Shown: positions 1 through 6,667, counted from the first letter of the stretch. The stretch is 11,000 nucleotides of DNA from Deltaproteobacteria bacterium (GCA_016205125.1 JACQJE010000114.1:1-11000); one strand, 5' to 3'. Made by a program: numbers and translations. Notes: generated from the letters alone by a model not told the origin.

Positions 1-805
1 GCGTGGAAAGAGTAAACCCAAATTGCCCTGCATCTAAATTGGGAACCAACAGGAGATATTGAATGAGAGGATGAACCCTCTCTTTTGTCTCTCTCTCAAT
101 CTTGCGCACTTCGTTTTCCAGAAGAAAAAGGAAGTCGGACACACCTCCCTGCGTCGAGAGATTGTTTGTCCAGAGGACCCTCTCTTCCTGAGAGAAGAGA
201 TATAATCTCTGCTGCAAAATGAGATTGCTCAAATCGGCGCTTAACTGACAATAAGCAGAGAGAAGCCAGGCTGGATGTTTTTTCCTCTGGGCCCACTGAA
301 AGAGCGCATGAATATTGGACAGAGATCTCTGGAAATCCGCAGTCTCGTCCGGGAGAATCTCCCTCCGTGTTCTAAGCGGCTCATAGCTGTTTCTAAAGGA
401 GATGAGATAATCGAAGGCATCGCTCGGATCAGCCCATTCGTGGTGCAGAAGAAGAGTGGAAGTGTCCTCTTTTTCCATGAATAACCATCCGCGGCTCAGG
501 GAGTGTCTCGACAAATCCCTGCCCAGTTCCCCAACAGGGTCTCCTCCCAATTTCTCGACATGCAGAGTTCGCGAAACTTCCAGCAAATCACCCAGCATTC
601 CCATGTAAGTTTCCGTTTCTTGCCGAGTGCGGAGTTCACCCATCCTTTCGCGAATTTCACTCACGACTTCCAGAAAAGCGATACGGCTTTCTTTCGCTTT
701 TTTGATGAATTGAGCAGGGGTTGGCACTTCCCCGCCGTCAGCATACAGGGCTTGCGGCAACATGAGACAAACAAAGGCCAAAAGTGAACATAAAAAGAGA
801 CGCAT
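1..805 (-). CDS. Exported helical protein of unknown function (3' end beyond window)
   Basis: An open frame reads leftwards from ATG at 803-805 for 268 codons to the window edge without a stop, so the C-terminus is missing. The start is supported by a strong Shine-Dalgarno (AAGGAGGG) 8-9 bases upstream, inside the last codons of the DUF2334 gene, whose stop lies only 3 bases away; translational coupling is likely. Residues 1-22 (MRLFLCSLLAFVCLMLPQAL then YA) form a typical signal peptide with a probable cleavage after LYA, so the product should be exported. The mature part is mostly charged amphipathic helix (for example residues 35-60 and 230-245), with tryptophans near 107, 124, 171, 180 and 212. 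There is no cysteine motif or catalytic signature I recognise. As third gene of a glycosyltransferase/DUF2334 operon it may be a periplasmic accessory or scaffold protein of the same pathway; that is inference. That it is a real gene is nearly certain, because the frame is long and correctly positioned; its function is unknown. Confidence 0.85.
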   Translation of the reverse strand, partial: MRLFLCSLLAFVCLMLPQALYADGGEVPTPAQFIKKAKESRIAFLEVVSEIRERMGELRTRQETETYMGMLGDLLEVSRTLHVEKLGGDPVGELGRDLSRHSLSRGWLFMEKEDTSTLLLHHEWADPSDAFDYLISFRNSYEPLRTRREILPDETADFQRSLSNIHALFQWAQRKKHPAWLLSAYCQLSADLSNLILQQRLYLFSQEERVLWTNNLSTQGGVSDFLFLLENEVRKIERETKERVHPLIQYLLLVPNLDAGQFGFTLST

Positions 806-808
806 CGG

Positions 809-2605
809 TTATTCCCTCCTTTTTCTCTCGTGGATAATCGGTTCGGGTCTCAAAATTTCTTTTTTATCTCTCACCCATTCGGTGAGATTGATGAACTGAT
901 AATCTTCCAACATCGCCTGCAATAATCTTCTGATCTCCTTTGTTTCGCCAAAATCTCTTTCCATTCCACCCTTCCTGAAAGAAGTCATGCAGTATGTATG
1001 AAAAAAAAGGGAGCCCCACACATCCCTCAGAACCTTGTTTCGCCTGGCCGTTCGAATGAGATCGTCAACACTTCTTGGATTTTTCACTGAAGCATCCTCG
1101 TAAGGCTGAATATTTCCAAGATTTTCAGGCAAAACTCTCTGCCCATAAATGTCGCCATAAATTTCATAGGGAAAGAGCTGTCCTTCCGGTTTTCCAGAGG
1201 TAACCACAGAAAGATTCTGAAAGCCTCCCCTTCTCATGGCAGGAGAGTCGGGGAGTTCATTTTCAAACCAGAGATCAGGAGAAAAGTCAGGGAGTCCTGT
1301 TACGCGATAGGGACAGTAGAGAATCCGGCCGATCGTCCAGGAAAAAACTCTCGAGAAGATAAGGTAATCAAGGGCTGAGGCTTGATAATGGGGAACTTCC
1401 CAGATCGCCGGCTTTACACCCCCTTTAGAAAGCGCCTGCCAGCCATCTTCGAGCCGATCCAACACAAAATCGGGGGAATCTTCTGCCAGCGGAGCTTGCT
1501 CTCGTGCGTCCCAGAACTCAAAATCATCACCTGAAACACCATTATAAGGATTCTTCCAGTCCCGATACTGATGCGTGACACCGTGCCAGATAAACGTCAC
1601 CTCGGCAGGATCGAGTTCGTTGAGAAACTCCAGAAACTCTTTTTTCACATGCAGAGGGGTGATGCGGTTTTTCTTCCCCTGATCGACACCCTCTGGATCG
1701 GCATAGATCGGAATGAGCGAGATCTGAAACGGAATGCCATATTCCCTGAGAATCGCAATGAGGTTTCTCAATGGGCGAAGGTCGATTTCAGGATGAACGT
1801 CTTCAATTCGAAAAATCGCCGGCTTTTTTTCTTCATAACGAGGGGCGACATCTAAAATATCGAATAAGAGGTCGGCAAAAACGAGGTAGCGATCATCCTC
1901 ATTGCGAAAGGCAAATGGGACATCAGCCACATAAAACCTGTTCCTGTTCCGGATGATATAGGGAATTTTTTCTCCTGTCCCGTTCTGCTCTGCCCATGCG
2001 AGAACCCTCCCCTGCCTTGAGGATTTTCTCCTCAGTTTGACCATCTCGTAGGAGGCGATAAACCGGCTGGGGTCCTGAGAGTCAAATTTTCCAAATTTCG
2101 GAAAAATTTCTCCTTTGTAGAGAATATTTTTGAAGAAAGTCGGCCTTCCCTGGGAGTCAGGCCGCTCCCAATCGAGGCGGGTCAGTTTATCGGAATCCTC
2201 CCATGGGTAGATATGACCCAGGAGCTTTTCCAGTCTGACGTTGTCGTATTTCCAGATGGAATAACCGAGCCATGCCACATTCCTCCCTGTCTTTTCAAAA
2301 TCGTCCAGAAAGGCTTCAGGAATGGCATTTTCAAAGTAGGAGCCGATATAAATGGTTGCGCGGCACTGATCGATCTCTCCTGGGGTGTACTCTTCAATCG
2401 GCTCCACGATCTGTTGAAACTCTGGAAAATGCCCAAGGAGATTCTGAACGAAAACGGCATGGAGCCTGCCATGCGAATAATCTGGATCATCGGCATGATC
2501 ATAGTAAATGCGAATGCACTCTCCCGCAAATGCCGCTTCCTGAGGGAAAAACAATGGCAATAATGCCAAAAAAACAAGCTTCCAGATATTGATTCTCGAA
2601 CTCAT
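809..2605 (-). CDS. Exported DUF2334 (polysaccharide deacetylase-fold) protein, YdaL-like
   Basis: This 598-residue protein starts with a signal peptide (hydrophobic core about residues 8-20, probable cleavage after AFA at 27), so it acts outside the cytoplasm. Residues 30-250 form an N-terminal domain of unknown fold. Residues 262-545 match DUF2334, a relative of the NodB/polysaccharide deacetylase superfamily. Visible family motifs are RIEDVHP (266-272), WHGVTHQY (340-347), WEVPHYQAS (402-410) and FFHTY (534-538). The acidic residues of the first and the histidines of the others are plausible metal ligands. By analogy with Bacillus YdaL it may deacetylate or otherwise trim an extracellular polysaccharide; activity of this family is poorly characterised, so that remains inference. 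The start is supported by GAGGTGA (2610-2616), which overlaps the stop codon of the glycosyltransferase gene just upstream. The last codons contain the ribosome binding site of the next gene. The family assignment is secure; the substrate is unknown. Confidence 0.9.
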   Translation of the reverse strand: MSSRINIWKLVFLALLPLFFPQEAAFAGECIRIYYDHADDPDYSHGRLHAVFVQNLLGHFPEFQQIVEPIEEYTPGEIDQCRATIYIGSYFENAIPEAFLDDFEKTGRNVAWLGYSIWKYDNVRLEKLLGHIYPWEDSDKLTRLDWERPDSQGRPTFFKNILYKGEIFPKFGKFDSQDPSRFIASYEMVKLRRKSSRQGRVLAWAEQNGTGEKIPYIIRNRNRFYVADVPFAFRNEDDRYLVFADLLFDILDVAPRYEEKKPAIFRIEDVHPEIDLRPLRNLIAILREYGIPFQISLIPIYADPEGVDQGKKNRITPLHVKKEFLEFLNELDPAEVTFIWHGVTHQYRDWKNPYNGVSGDDFEFWDAREQAPLAEDSPDFVLDRLEDGWQALSKGGVKPAIWEVPHYQASALDYLIFSRVFSWTIGRILYCPYRVTGLPDFSPDLWFENELPDSPAMRRGGFQNLSVVTSGKPEGQLFPYEIYGDIYGQRVLPENLGNIQPYEDASVKNPRSVDDLIRTARRNKVLRDVWGSLFFHTYCMTSFRKGGMERDFGETKEIRRLLQAMLEDYQFINLTEWVRDKKEILRPEPIIHERKRRE

Positions 2606-2614
2606 TTCATCACC

Positions 2615-4003
2615 TCAGGCTTTCACCTCTTGAGTCGCGCTCAGCCCAAAACCACTCGGCAATTCATGTTCCGTCTTTATCCAGACGGGATGGTCTCCAA
2701 AAAGTTTCGACCTAAAAAACTGAGATGTTGCGCGAAGAGAAGCGAGTCCATTGACAACATTTCCAACAAGGAGGCGAAAAGGGACAAAAAAAGCAGTCTT
2801 CCAGCAATAGACGAAAGCGGCAGCCCTCATTCTCTCAATACTGCGATGCAGCATGAACAAGAGATTCAAAAAAGCGCACCCCTGCAGCAGAGGGGGAATT
2901 TCTATCATCCGGGAAGATGGCAAAAGAATCTGCAGAGAACCGTAAAGACAGGCGAAAAGGCCGATAAACGCGATGATATTGGAGACAAGCCCTTTCCGGT
3001 CCCGATAGAGGAAATAACGATTGGCAAGGGACCCAAGCCAGCCGATCTGCTCTGTCCCCTGAAAGGTAATTCCAAAATTCCACCTCGTCTTTTGCCGGAT
3101 CGATTTGAGAAGTTTTCTCGGAAAATAGGCTCGTGTTGCAATAAATTCTCTTTTTCGATTCGCGCTCCAATAGTAATAACAGGCAAACGCTTGCGAAAAC
3201 CGCTCCCTGCGGCAACGCACCCCCAGATCATAATCTTCAGTCAGAGTCGATTCGTTCATCAGAAATCCCTTCTGCTCTCCAACGAGGGTGTTTACCAGTT
3301 TTCGCGATAGAGCCGTGCCGACTCCAGCTGACGGAAGAGAAGCTCCCAATGACTCTCGCACGAGGAGTGTTTTCGTGTGAGCTTCAGCGAATTCATCCAT
3401 GTATGTTCCGGCGACAAGTGCGCGCAAGGGCATCTCTATCGGGAAAACAGGGAGCTGGACAAAGTCGCTGCTGGTGAGCTTCCAATTGATGATCTTCAGC
3501 GAAAGGGGGTGAATGAGATCTTCGCTGTCGTGGATCAGTAAGGCATCAAAAGGTGCCCCATTCTCTCTTTCGTGAGAAAATAGCGCCCGGACAACTTCAT
3601 TGAGCATCTGTCCTTTGGATGTGGGCCCCTCTTTCCGATTGATCACGACGTGCACCCTCTCAAACTCCTTCTCCAGCGATTCTGCTTCGCGCACTGTGGC
3701 CCTATCATTCGGATAAACACCGAGGAAAATGTCAAAATTCTGGTAGCAAATTTCACGCATATTGCCAGTCACCATTCTTCTCAAAACCCCGCCCTCTTGC
3801 CAGGCGGCAACCAGAATGGCGACTCGTTTTTCCTTCAGATGGGAGATTTTCTCAATATTTTCGGGTGTCAATTCAACCGGCCGGATTTTCTTAATCGATC
3901 TCCAGAAATCAATAAGAAGATCATCGATTCCAAAAAACAGATAGCTCAAAAAGAGCGGAGGGAGCATGAACAAAACTACCGAGTCAAAAAAATTCAGATC
4001 CAT
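2615..4003 (-). CDS. Membrane GT2 glycosyltransferase, NfrB/YdaM-like
   Basis: A 462-residue processive-type family 2 glycosyltransferase. A membrane segment (about residues 7-25) is followed by a cytosolic GT-A domain with AAWQEGG (66-72), the acidic nucleotide-sugar/metal motif HDSED (158-162), LTEDYD (254-259, containing the catalytic-base TED) and RQKTRW (303-308), the QxxRW acceptor/product motif. Two or more membrane segments follow (about 338-360, 370-386 and 396-420). The ending WIKTEHELP (441-449) resembles the point in NfrB just before its C-terminal MshEN-type c-di-GMP domain; here the protein stops about 13 residues later, so that regulatory domain is absent. It probably polymerises a sugar from a UDP-sugar and exports it across the inner membrane. 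The start is fixed by an in-frame TAA immediately upstream of ATG 4001-4003; the good ribosome binding site sits 16 bases away and fits a mini-ORF better. It is first in an operon with the DUF2334 gene. The sugar is unknown. Confidence 0.9.
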   Translation of the reverse strand: MDLNFFDSVVLFMLPPLFLSYLFFGIDDLLIDFWRSIKKIRPVELTPENIEKISHLKEKRVAILVAAWQEGGVLRRMVTGNMREICYQNFDIFLGVYPNDRATVREAESLEKEFERVHVVINRKEGPTSKGQMLNEVVRALFSHERENGAPFDALLIHDSEDLIHPLSLKIINWKLTSSDFVQLPVFPIEMPLRALVAGTYMDEFAEAHTKTLLVRESLGASLPSAGVGTALSRKLVNTLVGEQKGFLMNESTLTEDYDLGVRCRRERFSQAFACYYYWSANRKREFIATRAYFPRKLLKSIRQKTRWNFGITFQGTEQIGWLGSLANRYFLYRDRKGLVSNIIAFIGLFACLYGSLQILLPSSRMIEIPPLLQGCAFLNLLFMLHRSIERMRAAAFVYCWKTAFFVPFRLLVGNVVNGLASLRATSQFFRSKLFGDHPVWIKTEHELPSGFGLSATQEVKA

Positions 4004-4029
4004 TTACATTCTCATATGGCCTCCTCCCT
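4004..4029 (-). promoter_or_regulatory. Strong RBS with three-codon mini-ORF abutting the glycosyltransferase start
   Basis: On the minus strand AGGGAGGAGG (4020-4029) precedes ATG AGA ATG TAA (4015 down to 4004), after which the glycosyltransferase ATG follows directly. The mini-ORF (Met-Arg-Met) is in the same frame and its stop touches the main start codon. GGAGG is 4-7 bases from the mini-ORF ATG but about 16 from the main ATG, so ribosomes would be expected to load at the mini-ORF and reinitiate. The sequence is plain; the reinitiation model is inference. Confidence 0.5.
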
Positions 4030-4090
4030 AAAGCGAATTAGACGATTCCATCCCTGCTGTACCACTCACTAAATAGCTAAAGTAGGGGAC

Positions 4091-4120
4091 TCACTACCAT
4101 TATTGTGGATCAATTGTCAA
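4091..4120 (-). promoter_or_regulatory. Candidate promoter of the glycosyltransferase operon
   Basis: The minus strand carries a perfect -35 hexamer TTGACA (4115-4120). With an 18-base spacer the -10 would be TAGTGA (4091-4096), a poor match, so the -10 assignment is weak. The -10 position overlaps one copy of an 8-base direct repeat (ACTCACTA on the plus strand, at 4064-4071 and 4089-4096, 25 bases apart), which could bind a regulator. A start here would give a leader of about 80 bases before the glycosyltransferase gene. Confidence 0.35.
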
Positions 4121-4166
4121 AACTCTCCCCACACCCCGCGCTAGGAGTCGTCGGAGAAATCCATTT

Positions 4167-4193
4167 TTCCCTCTCCCCTTGTGGGAGAGGGAA
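4167..4193. repeat. Hairpin 1 inside the palindromic element
   Basis: A perfect 11-bp stem: TTCCCTCTCCC (4167-4177) pairs with GGGAGAGGGAA (4183-4193), with loop CTTGT. It is followed by GGGTGAGGGGTGAA. Runs of this type are common in dispersed bacterial REP-like repeats. Confidence 0.6.
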
Positions 4194-4269
4194 GGGTGAG
4201 GGGTGAAGCCGTGAAAAACTAGAAACTCGCTCTGGGTATTTTATTGCGGAGTTTCACCCTCCCCTTTGT

Positions 4270-4304
4270 CCCCTCCCATCAAGGGAGGGGAGTAAAGCCT
4301 TTTT
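4270..4304 (+). repeat. Hairpin 2 inside the palindromic element, possible weak terminator
   Basis: CCCCTCCC (4270-4277) pairs with GGGAGGGG (4283-4290), loop ATCAA. A run of five T lies at 4300-4304, ten bases downstream. It could terminate plus-strand transcription, but no plus-strand gene ends here, so it is better read as the inverted partner of hairpin 1. Confidence 0.45.
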
Positions 4305-4439
4305 GACTGATTTTGCTATTTCTCCGATAGACTCCTAAAACGAACAAGGGCTTGTCTGACTGAGCCAATATATGGTACTGAATGAGTCCTAATTTAATCT
4401 GTTCGTGCAGATCATGCAGCAGAATCGGGAGGAAAAACG

Positions 4440-4745
4440 ATGGCCGAATACCGCAAAGCAGCAAATGTGAAAGACGTTTCATCGGGGTCAGGAATGGTGA
4501 TGCAGATTGACGACAAAAGGGTTGCTCTTTTCAATGTCGGCGGAAACTTCTATGCAATCGACAACACCTGTAAACATCGGGGTGGGCCGCTCGGGGATGG
4601 GGAGCTGGATGGAACAACCGTCATCTGCCCCTGGCATGGATGGCAATATGACGTGACATCGGGTCAATGCAAAACGAACCCTCAGGTTTGCGTCACCCGA
4701 TACGACGTGAAAGTCGAAGGGGATGAGATAAAAATCGCCCTCTAA
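4440..4745 (+). CDS. Small Rieske [2Fe-2S] ferredoxin
   Basis: A complete 101-residue soluble Rieske protein of the NirD/BphF ferredoxin type. Both cluster boxes are present: CKHRGGPLG (C44, H46) and CPWHGWQYD (C63, H66), giving the C-x-H-x16-C-x-x-H pattern that binds a [2Fe-2S] cluster through two cysteines and two histidines. There is no signal peptide or membrane anchor, so it should be cytosolic and act as an electron carrier for an oxygenase or reductase. No such partner lies next to it, so the partner is unknown. The start is supported by GGGAGG (4427-4432), 7 bases before ATG. It stands alone: the palindromic repeat lies upstream, and convergent cutA ends 24 bases downstream with no obvious terminator hairpin between. 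I could not assign a convincing promoter between 4338 and 4426. Confidence 0.92.
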   Translation: MAEYRKAANVKDVSSGSGMVMQIDDKRVALFNVGGNFYAIDNTCKHRGGPLGDGELDGTTVICPWHGWQYDVTSGQCKTNPQVCVTRYDVKVEGDEIKIAL

Positions 4746-4769
4746 GTTATTGTTGGACAGGCCCTAAAT

Positions 4770-5099
4770 TTACAGCGGGAGAGTCGATTCCTTAATCCAA
4801 TCGAGATAAGGCGGATTTCCAGCGATAATCGGAAGCGCAATCAATTCCGGCACATCGTAACTGTGGAGCCGCTTGACAGCCGCAATGACTTTATCCATCA
4901 GCGCTTCCTGTGTCTTGATGACAAGCTGCCACTCTTCTTCCTCTCGAAGTTTCCCTTTCCAGATGTAGACCGACTTGACATGAGGGACGATGTTGACACA
5001 GGCCGCAAGACCCTGTTCAACTAAATGGCGGCTGATCATCGAGGCTTCTTCCGGGGATTCCACAGTGGAGAACACAACGACTTGCTTGTGGTCATTCAT
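4770..5099 (-). CDS. cutA: CutA family divalent-cation tolerance protein
   Basis: A complete CutA1 protein of 109 residues, the usual family length. Typical segments are ACVNIVPHVKSVYIWKGKL in the first half and LHSYDVPELIALPI near the end. CutA forms very stable ferredoxin-like trimers. It was linked to copper tolerance in E. coli, but its biochemical role is still unsettled. A longer reading from 5168 would add 23 residues (MHFPTH...) unlike the family, and its start lies within the -35 box of the promoter. ATG at 5097-5099 has GGAG (5107-5110) 7 bases upstream and is preferred. The gene diverges from rarA, has its own promoter and converges on the Rieske gene. Confidence 0.93.
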   Translation of the reverse strand: MNDHKQVVVFSTVESPEEASMISRHLVEQGLAACVNIVPHVKSVYIWKGKLREEEEWQLVIKTQEALMDKVIAAVKRLHSYDVPELIALPIIAGNPPYLDWIKESTLPL

Positions 5100-5139
5100 T
5101 CGAGAGCTCCAATGAGAAAAAAAGCTAAAGTTTACAGTA

Positions 5140-5168
5140 AGTATAGCGCTGTGGGTCGGAAAGTGCAA
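5140..5168 (-). promoter_or_regulatory. cutA promoter (sigma70-type)
   Basis: On the minus strand TTGCAC (5163-5168) and TATACT (5140-5145) are separated by exactly 17 bases, four and five matches to the consensus boxes. Transcription would start near 5133, leaving a leader of about 34 bases containing the GGAG site of cutA. This also argues against the longer cutA start. Confidence 0.65.
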
Positions 5169-5176
5169 TTGTTGCG

Positions 5177-5232
5177 GCTGGACAAACAGGGTGCCGCCCT
5201 GTCATGACTTTGCCGGCACCCTGCTGGACAAA
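5177..5232 (+). repeat. Inverted repeat flanked by a direct repeat in the rarA leader
   Basis: CAGGGTGCCG (5187-5196) and CGGCACCCTG (5214-5223) are a perfect 10-bp inverted repeat with a 17-base loop. The pair is bracketed by identical GCTGGACAAA copies (5177-5186 and 5223-5232). The layout looks like a tiny insertion with terminal inverted repeats and a target duplication, but could equally be a hairpin that influences rarA translation, since it ends about 10 bases before the ribosome binding site. No T-run follows on the plus strand, so it is not a standard terminator. Confidence 0.5.
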
Positions 5233-5244
5233 AAAGGAACCCCT

Positions 5245-6555
5245 ATGAATCCACAATCCTTATCACACCAAGCCCCTTTGGCTGAACGCATGCGTCCAAA
5301 GAGACTCTCTGATTTTGTAGGACAGAGTCATCTCCTTGGGCCTGGAAAAATTTTGAGTCGCGCGTTCGAAAAGGATCAGACCTTCTCGATGATCCTCTGG
5401 GGACCTCCCGGATGTGGAAAAACAACGCTCGCCTTCCTGATGTCTCAGCAGACACAAAAGCATTTCGAACAAATTTCGGCTGTTCTTTCCGGAGTTAAGG
5501 AGATTCGCGAGATTGTGGAGAACGCCAGGAAGAGACTCCAATCTGAAGGGAGAGGGACCCTCCTCTTCATCGATGAAATTCATCGCTTCAACAAAGCACA
5601 GCAGGACGCACTCCTGCCGCACGTTGAGAAAGGAACGGTCCTTTTGATCGGATCGACAACAGAAAACCCCTCCTTCGAAGTCATCCGTCCTCTCATTTCG
5701 CGCACAAAGGTTTTGACCCTCAAGCCTCTCGGACCAAGTGAAATCGAAATCATTGTGTCGAAAGCACTCACGGATCGCGAAGAAGGGCTAGGACAGAAGG
5801 ATTTGGCGCTTTCCAAAGAGGCACTCTCTGCTCTCTGCGGGGGGGCCGACGGGGATGGACGTATCGCGCTCAACACCCTGGAGATCGCCTCTCAGCTTAC
5901 AGAGCAAGAGGGAAAGAGAGAAATTTCTCTCGATCATGTCATGACAGCCTTTCAGCGGAGGAGTATTGCTTATGACCGCGCCGGCGACGAGCATTACAAT
6001 GTGATCTCCGCATTCATCAAGAGCCTGCGAGCAAGTGATCCGGACAGTGCCATCTACTGGCTGGCCCGGATGATTGAGGCAGGAGAGGACCCGCTCTTCA
6101 TTGCGCGCCGACTTGTCATTTTTGCCTCAGAAGATATCGGAAATGCCGACCCTTATGCGCTTCTCATCGCGGTCAGCACCATGCAGGCGGTTCACTTCGT
6201 CGGGCTTCCCGAGGGGAGAATCAATTTGGCCCAGGCCGCCACCTACCTTGCCGCCGCCCCCAAAAGCAATGCTTCATATATGGCCATTGAAGAGGCTATA
6301 AAGGCCGTCAGCAGATATGGCTCTCTGCCGGTCCCTCTGCATTTCAGGAATGCACCGACAACATTGATGAAGGATCTCGGCTATGGAAAGGGGTATCGCT
6401 ATCCTCACGCGGAAAAAGGCGCTCTCGTCAATCAAAGCGGTCTGCCGGAAGAGTTATCAGGCACTGTTTTTTACCGCCCGTCTCAACGCGGTTATGAAAA
6501 AAACATCTCCGAGAGATTGGAGAAGATAAAAGAAGCGAAAAAAGGAACGAAGTGA
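5245..6555 (+). CDS. rarA: Replication-associated recombination protein A (AAA+ ATPase)
   Basis: A 436-residue RarA/MgsA (WRNIP1/Mgs1 family) AAA+ ATPase acting at stalled replication forks, where family members work with SSB and recombination proteins. After the N-terminal PLAERMRPKRLSDFVGQ signature come Walker A GPPGCGKTT (53-61), Walker B LLFIDEIH (106-113), sensor 1 GSTTENPS (136-143) and the SR arginine-finger position (152-153). The C-terminal part has the family tetramerisation region (AIYWLARMIEAGEDPLFIAR) and the end motif YRYPHAEKGALVNQ. Length is normal for bacterial RarA. A GTG-initiated reading from 5191 would add 18 unlike residues starting inside the inverted repeat; ATG 5245 has AAGGAA (5234-5239) 5 bases upstream and is preferred. 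It is monocistronic and divergent from cutA. No convincing promoter was identified. Confidence 0.95.
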   Translation: MNPQSLSHQAPLAERMRPKRLSDFVGQSHLLGPGKILSRAFEKDQTFSMILWGPPGCGKTTLAFLMSQQTQKHFEQISAVLSGVKEIREIVENARKRLQSEGRGTLLFIDEIHRFNKAQQDALLPHVEKGTVLLIGSTTENPSFEVIRPLISRTKVLTLKPLGPSEIEIIVSKALTDREEGLGQKDLALSKEALSALCGGADGDGRIALNTLEIASQLTEQEGKREISLDHVMTAFQRRSIAYDRAGDEHYNVISAFIKSLRASDPDSAIYWLARMIEAGEDPLFIARRLVIFASEDIGNADPYALLIAVSTMQAVHFVGLPEGRINLAQAATYLAAAPKSNASYMAIEEAIKAVSRYGSLPVPLHFRNAPTTLMKDLGYGKGYRYPHAEKGALVNQSGLPEELSGTVFYRPSQRGYEKNISERLEKIKEAKKGTK

Positions 6556-6603
6556 GAAAAGAGGCCGACGGCGCGCCACTTGGCACGTCGAGTGCCTCTT
6601 TTC
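6556..6603. terminator. Bidirectional terminator between rarA and the transporter gene
   Basis: GAAAAGAGGC (6556-6565) and GCCTCTTTTC (6594-6603) form a perfect 10-bp outer stem. CGACG/CGTCG (6566-6570/6586-6590) extends it past a 3-base bulge. It begins at the base after the rarA stop codon. The A-rich and T-rich arms give a short T-rich tail on either strand, suiting two convergent genes. The rest of the gap (6604-6667) holds only a second copy of GAACGAAGTGA (6610-6620), the first copy covering the rarA stop (6545-6555). Confidence 0.7.
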
Positions 6604-6667
6604 GACCGAGAACGAAGTGACCTGGTCTTGCAGCAAGCCGCAGCAGATCACTCTTTTCGGATGAACA

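Larger units (their letters stand above)
4142..4337. repeat. MITE-like palindromic element with terminal inverted repeats
   Basis: The ends are inverted copies: TAGGAGTCGTCGGAGAAAT (4142-4160) pairs with ATTTCTCCGATAGACTCCTA (4318-4337), 18 matching bases with one small interruption. Both ends carry the dinucleotide TA, as expected for a TA target duplication of the IS630/Tc1 type. Inside are two GC-rich segments, 4167-4207 and 4252-4292, which are themselves approximate inverted copies and each fold into a hairpin. No transposase or other reading frame is present. The structure is directly visible; calling it a non-autonomous mobile repeat (MITE or REP-like) is inference that needs genome copy number. 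Confidence 0.6.

Noticed and set aside
96..296. A 66-codon minus-strand frame
   Set aside because: It is out of frame with, and contained in, the long exported-protein frame that runs from 805 to the window edge.
2630..3310. A 226-codon plus-strand open frame
   Set aside because: It lies wholly antisense to the glycosyltransferase gene, whose GT2 motifs and membrane segments are convincing. The antisense translation is of low complexity in Lys/Arg/Pro with no recognisable domain.
4279..4482. A 67-codon minus-strand frame across the repeat and the Rieske start
   Set aside because: It runs through the palindromic element and antisense to the Rieske ribosome binding site, with no ribosome binding site or domain of its own.
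4348..4764. Loose inverted similarity (GGGCTTGTCT and GGACAGGCCC) flanking the Rieske gene
   Set aside because: Only about eight of ten bases match and there is no target duplication or transposase, so I do not call the Rieske gene a mobile cassette.
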